Below are positions 37,623 to 45,276 of a stretch of DNA of 64,000 nucleotides, piece after piece. The stretch comes from CBDCWO01 sp965223405. GTDB lineage: Bacteria > Bacteroidota > Bacteroidia > Chitinophagales > Saprospiraceae. The notes below the pieces were generated by a model. The model was given only the letters and a program-made list of their open reading frames with translations. It made no database searches and was not told where the DNA came from. The number at the start of each line of letters is the position of its first letter. Position 1 is the first letter of the stretch. The position numbers were made by a program, and so were the translations under genes. The stretch spans positions 3,472,001 through 3,536,000 of the forward strand of contig CBDCWO010000006.1 in the NCBI GenBank assembly GCA_965223405.1. Reading direction: 5' to 3'.

Positions 37623-37706
37623 AAAATGAATTGAGCCAATTTCGCATACCTAAAACTGCGGAATTAAACATGAGTAATTAATTAAATAACATTTAAAATC
37701 AAAAAA

Positions 37707-38057
37707 ATGAAAACGATCAATAACAAAGTAAACCTAATTGGAAACCTGGGGCAGGATCCAGAATTTAAAGAAGTAGGAAATGGCAACAAACTTGCCAAGT
37801 TTTCACTGGCAACCAATGAATTCTATAAAGACAAAACCAGCGGAGAATTTGTCAATAATACCCAATGGCACAATGTGATCATCTGGGGATATCTGGCAGA
37901 TCGCGCTGCCAAGAAACTTAAAAAAGGTGAAAAGGTTGCCGTGGAAGGACAGATCCAGTATTCTACCTATGAAGACAGCGAGGGTAATAAAAAATCGTAT
38001 ACCCAAATTCGGGCAGTTGATTTTGAAGCTCTTGGGAACAAAAGGTCCGAGGTCTAA
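37707..38057 (+). CDS. ssb: Single-stranded DNA-binding protein, second tandem copy
   Basis: 116 aa, same OB fold and length as the preceding gene and closely similar throughout (VNLIGNLGQDPEFKEVGNG, TQWHNVIIWGYLADRA). The C-terminus differs: it ends RSEV with no hydrophobic LPF-like tip, so partner-protein recruitment may be lost. A rho-independent-like hairpin follows. Tandem duplication with divergence is the simplest origin. Confidence 0.93.
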   Translation: MKTINNKVNLIGNLGQDPEFKEVGNGNKLAKFSLATNEFYKDKTSGEFVNNTQWHNVIIWGYLADRAAKKLKKGEKVAVEGQIQYSTYEDSEGNKKSYTQIRAVDFEALGNKRSEV

Positions 38058-38081
38058 CGACTTGGAAATTTAATTGAAAGA

Positions 38082-38125
38082 GACCACATCCTATTTATAA
38101 AGTGAGGGTGTGGTCATCTTTTATT
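38082..38125 (+). terminator. Intrinsic terminator after the ssb pair
   Basis: GACCACATCC (38082-38091) pairs with GGGTGTGGTC (38106-38115), with one mismatch, and is followed by a T-rich run ATCTTTTATTT. It lies 24 bp after the second ssb stop codon. Confidence 0.75.
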
Positions 38126-38746
38126 TGGTTAATGCTAAATTTGATGTGATCGGGAGAATAACTGAATAGTGAATTGGGGAAAGTAACAATCATAGGATCA
38201 GGCCCTATTTGAAAAATACCAAATTAAAATATTATACTCCATACCGACTAAAACTCAGTTGGCTTCGCGAATATTCCTGATGTGATTTAAAAACTGATGT
38301 TAAAATGAGTTGTATGCGCTTGATTTTCAAGACGAAGCTCTTTTTGAGATTCATAGCCACAGTTATGGATCGAGAAAAAGCTGACGTATTGAGAATCAAT
38401 GGCATGCAAATCAATTAACAATTTGTTTTTAAATCACTTCACTATTTAATTTCCAGCTTAAGTACTAGATGTGAACTTTTCCAGGAACACTGGGTAATCA
38501 AATGAGACGGGCCTCAGAATGTACAAAATAAACCACTATACCACAATAGCTTCGCTCATCCACACATGTTTCAATGAAGGTGAAGGAAGGTATGAAGTGG
38601 GTGTCGGATAGGTCTTGGTGCTCCAATTTGGCAGAAGTTTTTATAATTGAATCAAAAACTGGCAGTGAGAATTGCTCGAATTCAGACTTATTGGCATATT
38701 CTACTCATCGGAATAGTTTATGTAGACCATGAAGAAATCATAAAAT
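38126..38746. other. Gene-free region with a long palindromic element
   Basis: About 620 bp without a supported gene. It contains the long imperfect palindrome at 38309-38411. The 60-codon minus-strand frame at 38232-38414 lies across that palindrome and is not considered a gene. The last 330 bp show no recognised motif apart from being the leader of the protease gene. Confidence 0.5.
38309..38411. repeat. Long imperfect inverted repeat (extragenic hairpin element)
   Basis: The arm 38309-38355 (GTTGTATGCGC...TTGATTTTCAA...AGCTCTTTTTGA...CATA) folds back on 38364-38411 (TATG...GAGAAAAAGCT...TTGAGAATCAA...GCATGCAA) with a short central loop and several mismatches. Each arm is about 47 nt. The form is that of an extragenic palindromic or MITE-like element; other copies cannot be checked here. 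Confidence 0.55.
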
Positions 38747-39760
38747 ATGTTAAACTTCATAACATCTGGTCGTCATTCTGCCAATTCAAATGAATCTTTA
38801 CAGAATCAAAATCCGCAAGATAAAGATGGCGGACTGCTGGACTCGTATTCTCAGACCATAGTTCAAGTAGCGAAAAAGGCCAGCCCTGCGGTGGTACAGA
38901 TTAATGTGCAAACAACACAGGGAGGGCGTAGAAAAAGCAGGGGAGGGGGCGGTTCCGGGTTTATCATTTCCAGTGATGGTTTTGTCGTTACCAATAGTCA
39001 TGTGATCAAAAATGCATCTCGGATAACGGTAAATCTATCCGATGGCAGATCATTTTCTGCTGAGATTGCCGGAGATGATCCATTGAGTGATATTGCCGTA
39101 TTGCAGATCAATACCCAATCTCTTAACCATTTGAATTTTGGAAATAGCCAAAACCTGCAGGTAGGTCAAATCGCCATTGCTATGGGAAATCCATTTGGAT
39201 TCCAGTACTCTTTGACCTCCGGAGTGATCAGCGCATTAGGTCGTACCCTTCGATCTGAATCAGGAAGACTGATCGATGATATCATCCAGACCGATGCCGC
39301 GTTAAATCCTGGTAATTCAGGAGGACCTTTGCTTGATTCCAATGGATATGTAATAGGAGTCAATACCGCAGTGATCTTGCCTGCTCAAGGGATTTGTTTT
39401 GCCGTAGCTTCCAATCTGGCCTCTTTTATTAGTGGAAAGTTGATACTTGACGGCAAAGTAAGAAGGGCTTACCTTGGTATTGAAGGACAAAACATCAAAT
39501 TGAACAGTCGTGCTCAAAAAGGTATTAAAAGGATGAATCAAAATGGGGTACTGGTTCATTCAGTTGAAAAAAACGGACCGGCTGATCAAATAATCCAAAG
39601 AGGAGATATCATCGTTGGAATAGACGATCAAGTGGTCAATAGTATTGATGATCTCCACAAAATCTTGGATGAGAATTATATCGGACGCATCGTAAAAATA
39701 TTAGTACTAAGATATGGTCAGATAACCGAATTATTTCTGACAACCAGAGAACAAAAATGA
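38747..39760 (+). CDS. HtrA/DegP-like S1C serine protease with PDZ domain, no signal peptide
   Basis: 337 aa. Trypsin-like domain ~35-225 with the catalytic triad His85 (VVTNSHVIK), Asp115 (DPLSDIAVL) and Ser191 (NPGNSGGPLLD), then a single PDZ domain ~235-335 (LGIEGQNIK, NGPADQIIQRGDIIVGIDDQVV). HtrA proteases degrade misfolded envelope proteins, but this one has neither signal peptide nor membrane anchor at its N-terminus, so a cytoplasmic site is likely unless the true start is upstream. The frame before 38747 shows no signal-like sequence. Confidence 0.9.
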   Translation: MLNFITSGRHSANSNESLQNQNPQDKDGGLLDSYSQTIVQVAKKASPAVVQINVQTTQGGRRKSRGGGGSGFIISSDGFVVTNSHVIKNASRITVNLSDGRSFSAEIAGDDPLSDIAVLQINTQSLNHLNFGNSQNLQVGQIAIAMGNPFGFQYSLTSGVISALGRTLRSESGRLIDDIIQTDAALNPGNSGGPLLDSNGYVIGVNTAVILPAQGICFAVASNLASFISGKLILDGKVRRAYLGIEGQNIKLNSRAQKGIKRMNQNGVLVHSVEKNGPADQIIQRGDIIVGIDDQVVNSIDDLHKILDENYIGRIVKILVLRYGQITELFLTTREQK

Positions 39761-39784
39761 TCAAGAAACTTTCCCCCTTCTTGA

Positions 39785-41095
39785 CTATTGTGATTGTAGC
39801 TTAATCGTACAATCGTAACAGGTAACATTTACCTTGGGAGAACTTGAAGTCGCCTGATTAAGCATTGCGGATATTTCGATTTTACTATTTTTTTCAATAT
39901 GCCGGGAAACTTTGGCCTTGGCTTCCGGATAATAAATGTGTCCATAAGTCATATTTGCTTCTAACAGATATGGACTGTTAGTACCAATTGGTCCTAGAAA
40001 TTTAGTGTATTTTCCTGAAATAGAGACCTTTTTCAAATTCGAACCCAGAGATCCAATTTCAATTTGATCGTCATAAGATTGAATAGTAAATGTTTGTGAG
40101 ATATTTTCAAAATGGTATTTTGAATATTTACTCTCCGAGATAGTAAGTAAGTTGGCACTTTTGCCCACAAATTGGTCATCATAGGTATATGAAACTTCAA
40201 AGTTGTCCACATCCTTGGTATGGATTTCTGAGTATTTAGAATGTAACTGGAATTCAGAAACATTTTGAGCCTTCAGAGTTGCATCATACAATTGAATATT
40301 CGCTTTACCCTTGATGTTTTGAAATTCCAGCTGGCTGTATTTATCGTTGATTGTAACATTTCCCTGGACCGTCTTGCCGTAGATGTTTGAATCATAACTC
40401 TCCAAGTCAGCCGATTGTGCATTGCCAAATTTTAAGGTAGAATATTTGTAGTTTCCCGTGAGGTCACCTGTATTTCCTACGGTTAGTTTAGAATCATACA
40501 ATATAATATTAGTCTCACCGAGGTCACCGAGCTCACCGGAACTGTACTTCAGATTGAGGTTCGATTTGCCGGTAATATTTTGACCTTCGATTTTGCCGTC
40601 ATAAAGATTGATCCTCACATTTTTGACATCCTCTTCCAAAATGATATCATCATATTTATTCTCCAATTCCAAATCACTATCTGCCGGGACGACGGCAATT
40701 AATTCTATCTTGATTTTCTTGATACCGGACACCTTCGTTCCATCTTTGAATGTTATTCGGGTGCGACCCATAATGGTGTTCCAATTTTTAATTGCTGAGT
40801 TGGTCTTGACAGAAAGTTGGTTGCCGTTATGATTAATACCAATTTCGATCTTTTCTAACACCGTGTTGATCGAACTTTTGTCACTGCCGGTTACAGTCAG
40901 TAAAGCTTCAATTCTAGCTGTATTTCCCATGCTTTGTTTAACACGAAGCGCTCCATATCGATGATGGATAGAGATGTTTGGGTTTGCCCCCATTGTAAAA
41001 CTCTCATCAATGGTTTTGGTTTTTTCAGTTTGCGCCTGTACGCTTACTCCTAAGCTGCATAGCATAATGAGTATCGATAGTATATTAGCTTTCAT
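39785..41095 (-). CDS. Exported beta-solenoid-like repeat protein (DUF4097-like)
   Basis: 436 aa from the ATG at 41095, where the signal peptide begins (ILSILIMLCSLGVSVQAQ). A Met eight codons upstream would increase the overlap with the previous gene. The region ~150-390 alternates KYS and YD strands (YKYSTLKFG, SYDSNIYG, DKYSQLEFQ, LYDATLKA, SKYSEIHTK, YTYDDQFVG) at about 20-residue spacing, as in a right-handed beta-helix. Similar to DUF4097/adhesin-type proteins. Third gene of an operon with a sigma factor and a membrane protein. Confidence 0.75.
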   Translation of the reverse strand: MKANILSILIMLCSLGVSVQAQTEKTKTIDESFTMGANPNISIHHRYGALRVKQSMGNTARIEALLTVTGSDKSSINTVLEKIEIGINHNGNQLSVKTNSAIKNWNTIMGRTRITFKDGTKVSGIKKIKIELIAVVPADSDLELENKYDDIILEEDVKNVRINLYDGKIEGQNITGKSNLNLKYSSGELGDLGETNIILYDSKLTVGNTGDLTGNYKYSTLKFGNAQSADLESYDSNIYGKTVQGNVTINDKYSQLEFQNIKGKANIQLYDATLKAQNVSEFQLHSKYSEIHTKDVDNFEVSYTYDDQFVGKSANLLTISESKYSKYHFENISQTFTIQSYDDQIEIGSLGSNLKKVSISGKYTKFLGPIGTNSPYLLEANMTYGHIYYPEAKAKVSRHIEKNSKIEISAMLNQATSSSPKVNVTCYDCTIKLQSQ

Positions 41096-41588
41096 CAAGT
41101 TTAGTTTTATAATTTTCAAATTTTTGCATTTCTTTTTCCAGAATATCTATAATTCTTAATTTTCGTTCATAATATCTTCTCAGCAATTGCAACATCCTCT
41201 CTTTTTCCAGGCTGGTAGTGTAATCCATCTCAAGTTGTACTTTCATTGAATCCAGCATCTCAAGTTCACTTTTGATTTCACTCCAAATAAGCTGATCGAT
41301 CTTTTGTGGATCCAAGTTATTCCAGCGTTGTTGAATTACAGGATCATATTCACTGGCAAGCTGGGTAAAAACCATATTTTCATTGGACCCATTTGCATAG
41401 TTAGATTTTGTCAAAACCCAAACGGCAGCACAAACGATTATTAAAATCCCGGCGGCGATTGAAATCCGCTTCCGGTAATTCCGGTTTCTTTTTTTCTCCA
41501 ACTTCTGCCACACCTGATTCTGGTCAAATGCGTAGAGTTGATCAAATTCAGGCCGGTGATCTTTAATATATTCTTCCAGATTCTTCAC
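41085..41588 (-). CDS. Single-pass membrane protein, putative anti-sigma factor
   Basis: 167 aa. A basic cytoplasmic N-terminus (~1-42), one transmembrane helix (~43-60, ISIAAGILIIVCAAVWVL) and a long alpha-helical, coiled-coil-like extracytoplasmic part rich in Glu/Gln. The start is GTG at 41588, overlapping the sigma factor stop by 4 bp. Position and topology match anti-sigma proteins of ECF systems, but no zinc-binding anti-sigma motif is present, so this assignment is from context. Confidence 0.7.
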   Translation of the reverse strand: MKNLEEYIKDHRPEFDQLYAFDQNQVWQKLEKKRNRNYRKRISIAAGILIIVCAAVWVLTKSNYANGSNENMVFTQLASEYDPVIQQRWNNLDPQKIDQLIWSEIKSELEMLDSMKVQLEMDYTTSLEKERMLQLLRRYYERKLRIIDILEKEMQKFENYKTKLDES

Positions 41589-42133
41589 AATTGTGGTTTT
41601 AAAATAGCTGTTAATAGTTTCTTTGCTCTCATATATTGGGTCTTGGACGTTGATTCACTTATATCTAAAATCGTTGCCACTTCCCGGTGTTTATACCCTT
41701 CAATAGCTACCATTGTAAATACCATCCTGCATTTGTCAGGTAGGTTACGAATGGCTTGATCTATCCATTCTACATTTATTTTTTCTTCGGTTACATTTCT
41801 TTGCATTTGTTCTCTTTCCGGGATCTCTTCACTATCGCTGAAAGTTTTTTTGTTTTTTCTTAATTCCGTTATAGCTGTATTGACAGTAATTCTTTTTATC
41901 CATGCTCCCAAAGTACTTTCATGCCTGAAACTTCCAAGTGCTTTAAATACCTTAATAAATGCATCTTGGAGAATATCCTCTGACAAATGTTTGTCATTGG
42001 TTAGCCGGTATACTGTATGATACATGGCTTGAGCATATTGATTATATAACCTGCGTTGCGCAAATCGATCACCCCGCTTACAAGCAGTCAGCAAGGATAA
42101 TTCATGATCCACAGATTGTTTCGACAAGGTCAA
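41585..42133 (-). CDS. ECF-type RNA polymerase sigma factor
   Basis: 182 aa sigma-70 family, extracytoplasmic-function type. Region 2 (~20-85) with YAQAMYHTVYRLTNDKHLSEDILQDAFIKVFKAL and WIKRITVNTAI; region 4 (~125-175) with LPDKCRMVFTMVAIEGYKHREVATILDISESTSKTQYMRAKKLL, the helix-turn-helix for the -35 element. The first usable starts are TTG at 42133 or GTG at 42112; no ATG precedes region 2. Followed without gap by the putative anti-sigma gene. Confidence 0.93.
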   Translation of the reverse strand: MTLSKQSVDHELSLLTACKRGDRFAQRRLYNQYAQAMYHTVYRLTNDKHLSEDILQDAFIKVFKALGSFRHESTLGAWIKRITVNTAITELRKNKKTFSDSEEIPEREQMQRNVTEEKINVEWIDQAIRNLPDKCRMVFTMVAIEGYKHREVATILDISESTSKTQYMRAKKLLTAILKPQL

Positions 42134-42323
42134 GCTTAGATTATTCAGTATATTTTATAATAAGGACTTTAATCCAATAAAAATAGTTGGAATGGTTTTC
42201 CAAAATATTTTGATATCCTACAGTTGGATTATTATTCTGATATGGAAAAAGAAAGTTCAGCCTTACAGCTATTATTCTCGATACGTGCATAAATCGAGTA
42301 CATTCCCACAAAATTAAGGCTTT

Positions 42324-44042
42324 CTATTGAGCTTTTTGATATTTGACTTCTCCTCCCACGATGGTATATAATACTTCGGTATCCAAAATTTCTTCATCTG
42401 AACAATTCAAAAGATCCTCAGACAAAATGACGATATCTGCCAGTTTGCCTTCACTCAAAGATCCTTTGATATCTTCTTCAAAAGCGGCATAGGCATTCCC
42501 TAAGGTATATGAATACAAAGCTTCATTTCGCGTCATACTTTGTTCCGGATAAAATTCAAATCCGTTATCAATACGCTTGCGAGTAACGGAGGCATAAAAG
42601 CTGGGAATGGGATCAACATCTTCTACCGGTGCGTCGGTACCATTGGCAATAATTACTCGATTATCCAATAAAGACCTCCACGGATAAGATCCATACTTCG
42701 CCCTGAATTGGCCCAATCTTTTTTCAACAAATGGCGCATCTGAGGTGCAATGTATGCCTTGCATGGAGGCAATGATCTTCATTTCTTTAAAACGTGGAAT
42801 ATCCGCTGTATCCAGATGTTGAGCATGTTCGATCCGCCAGCGTAAATCTTTTTTATCCGGATGAGCTGCAAAAGTGGCATCATACAAGTCGAGAACCACC
42901 TTGTTGGCTCGATCACCTATGGCATGGATGCAAAATTGTAAATCATTGGCTATCGCCAGGTCAGCGATTTTCTTCAGATCGGTAATTTTAGTCGTATTTT
43001 GACCTATAAAATCTGGCTTGTCCGCATACGGTTGCAAAAGCCAGGCCCCAAAAGCACCTAAAGCTCCATCAACTGCCCCTTTAATAGCACTAATAGTGAG
43101 CAGGTGATTTCCTCCTACGTTAATTTTCGGGTAATTATCGATGTGGCCGGCAAGATTGTCATAACCATCACGTATCATTACCCAGAGTCTCAGATTCAAA
43201 TCATTTTTTTCAGCCAAGCCTTCATAATCATTGATCTCATTGACTTTGGATCCCGCATCCTGGAATGAGGTGATACCTTTTTTCAAACATTCTTCTTCAG
43301 CTAGCCTGATAGACTGAACCCATTCCTCGTATTTTTCTTCGGCAGACAGAGATGATAGATATTCATTGTGGGCATTTTTTATGATATCCATCGCCTTTTC
43401 CTCAAATACGCCGATTGCATTGCCGGTAGCGTCTCTGACGATTTCTCCCCCAAATGGATTGGGAGTTTCTTTGTTTACTCCAGAAATTTCCATGGCCCTC
43501 TTATTGGCAAAATAACTGTGTCCACTTGCATGTTTGAGCATTACCGGATTATCTGGAGATACCGAACTCAGTTTTTCATGGGACGGATAGCCATTCACAC
43601 TTTTTTCAAGAGCAGTATTCCACTTTTCCTGATGCCAACCACGACCCACAATCCACTCTCCTGGTTTCGACTCTTTTACTTTCGCTTCAACCATTTGCAC
43701 AATTTCATCCCAATTCTTTGAATTTAGAAAATTTAAATTCATCAAAATCCATCCTAATCCGGAAAAATGTCCATGGCCCTCGATGAAACCGGGCATTACA
43801 AATTGACCCTTGGCATCAATAATGTGAGTGTGGTCATCAACTAAATCCTTTATGTCACTGGTTGAACCTAGTTTGAAAATCTTACCTTCTTTTATGGCAA
43901 TAGCTTCTACTCTTGGGTTGGATTCATCAACTGTTGCGACATTGCCATTGATGATAATGGTATCGGCAAATTCTTTAGATTGACAGCTTGAAAGCAGGAA
44001 AACTATTCCTGCAAAAAGTAAAAGCTTAGCAAAATTTATCAT
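42324..44042 (-). CDS. Amidohydrolase (YtcJ-like), lipoprotein
   Basis: 572 aa metal-dependent hydrolase of the amidohydrolase-3/YtcJ class. Lipoprotein signal with Cys20 (FLLSSCQ), the metal-binding GFIEGHGHFSG (~84-94), IHAIGDRANK and RIEHAQHLD histidines in the barrel, and the late ANGTDAPVED aspartate. Small N- and C-terminal beta domains complete the enzyme (KLADIVILSEDLL at the end). An exported location is unusual for cytosolic relatives but common for Bacteroidota YtcJ-like members. Substrate unknown. Confidence 0.92.
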   Translation of the reverse strand: MINFAKLLLFAGIVFLLSSCQSKEFADTIIINGNVATVDESNPRVEAIAIKEGKIFKLGSTSDIKDLVDDHTHIIDAKGQFVMPGFIEGHGHFSGLGWILMNLNFLNSKNWDEIVQMVEAKVKESKPGEWIVGRGWHQEKWNTALEKSVNGYPSHEKLSSVSPDNPVMLKHASGHSYFANKRAMEISGVNKETPNPFGGEIVRDATGNAIGVFEEKAMDIIKNAHNEYLSSLSAEEKYEEWVQSIRLAEEECLKKGITSFQDAGSKVNEINDYEGLAEKNDLNLRLWVMIRDGYDNLAGHIDNYPKINVGGNHLLTISAIKGAVDGALGAFGAWLLQPYADKPDFIGQNTTKITDLKKIADLAIANDLQFCIHAIGDRANKVVLDLYDATFAAHPDKKDLRWRIEHAQHLDTADIPRFKEMKIIASMQGIHCTSDAPFVEKRLGQFRAKYGSYPWRSLLDNRVIIANGTDAPVEDVDPIPSFYASVTRKRIDNGFEFYPEQSMTRNEALYSYTLGNAYAAFEEDIKGSLSEGKLADIVILSEDLLNCSDEEILDTEVLYTIVGGEVKYQKAQ

Positions 44043-44146
44043 ATTAAAACAAATATGGGTTGATAAAACAAAAAGTCAAGAATGAATGTAAGGTATTGAG
44101 TTTTAAATGAATTTTTAACTATTCTTGTATCCAACCGTGAAGAGAC

Positions 44147-45109
44147 ATGAGAAATAATACGTTTTTACTCCCTTTTGAAACTTACGCGAAACAACAGTTT
44201 AAACAAAGAAGGCCCCAGAGCCTTTATCAACCCGTTAGCTATATATTTCAATTGGGCGGAAAAAGGTTAAGACCTTATGCAGTATGGTTAGGGTTTCAAT
44301 TGAATAAGCAGGATGATGGATATTTACCATTGGCATTTGTAATAGAACTTTTTCACAATTTTACCTTACTGCATGATGACATTATGGATCAGGCAAAACA
44401 AAGGAGGAGTAAACCCTCGGTACATGTCAAATTTGGCATAAATGCGGGCATTTTGTCGGGCGATGCAATGCTCATCCATTGTTATCGATATTTGTATGAA
44501 AATTATTCTTCTGAGGTGAGCCCGATCCTGGTGAGAATATTTACCGAAATGGGTATTGGTATTTGCGAAGGTCAACAATTAGATATTGACTTTGAGGAAA
44601 GATTGGAATTAAGTGTAATGGAATACCTTAAAATGATTGAGTTGAAGACCTCGATTCTTATCGGTTCAGCTTTGAAGATGGGTTCTTTGGCCGGTGGTGC
44701 TGATGCTAAACAAAGCGATTTTCTGTACGAATTTGGTAAAAACCTCGGCATCGCGTTTCAGATTCAGGACGATATACTCGATGTGTATGGAACTCAGCAT
44801 TTTGGAAAGAAAATCGGGGGTGATATACTACAAAAGAAAAAAACTTTTTTGTATACCAAAACTTTGGAATTACTTGATAATCAAGCAAGGAAAGATCAAT
44901 TCATTCACCTTTATAACAGTAATGATCCCGATAAACTGGAAAAAGTTGTTATGATCTTTGATCAATTGGATGTAAAAGATCATGCCGGAAAGATTAAAAA
45001 ATATTATTACAAGCTGGCAATGGATGCCCTGTCGGAGGTGTCACACGATAACACCGACTTAGTGTTATTTAATGAGTTTGCTAAAGATTTGATTGTCAGG
45101 GATAAATAG
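44147..45109 (+). CDS. Polyprenyl diphosphate synthase
   Basis: 320 aa trans-isoprenyl diphosphate synthase that elongates allylic diphosphates with isopentenyl diphosphate for quinone or lipid-carrier biosynthesis. First aspartate-rich motif DDIMD at residues 77-81 in LLHDDIMDQAKQRR; second DDILD in AFQIQDDILDVYG; KTSILIGSALKMGSLAGG between them; GGKRLRP near residue 40. Chain length (farnesyl, geranylgeranyl or longer) is set by residues before the first motif and cannot be stated. Divergent from the amidohydrolase gene. Confidence 0.95.
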   Translation: MRNNTFLLPFETYAKQQFKQRRPQSLYQPVSYIFQLGGKRLRPYAVWLGFQLNKQDDGYLPLAFVIELFHNFTLLHDDIMDQAKQRRSKPSVHVKFGINAGILSGDAMLIHCYRYLYENYSSEVSPILVRIFTEMGIGICEGQQLDIDFEERLELSVMEYLKMIELKTSILIGSALKMGSLAGGADAKQSDFLYEFGKNLGIAFQIQDDILDVYGTQHFGKKIGGDILQKKKTFLYTKTLELLDNQARKDQFIHLYNSNDPDKLEKVVMIFDQLDVKDHAGKIKKYYYKLAMDALSEVSHDNTDLVLFNEFAKDLIVRDK

Positions 45110-45276
45110 TGGAAATGTGCATAATGTTTCGGTCATGCTCATGAACAGTTATTCTCTTAAATAGCGTTTTGTACCTTTTGATCATATTTTTACTATGCAA
45201 TCAAAGAAAGTGAAATCGGCGAATAAGAGCAAAATAAGCCCTATTTTGATATCTCTTTTGGAAAAAAGTCATCATA

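Noticed and set aside
38232..38414. 60-codon minus-strand frame in the ssb-protease gap
   Set aside because: It coincides with the long imperfect palindrome and has no domain.
39761..39784. TCAAGAA/TTCTTGA hairpin between the protease and the repeat protein gene
   Set aside because: Only 7 bp with no T tract on either side; too weak to call a terminator.
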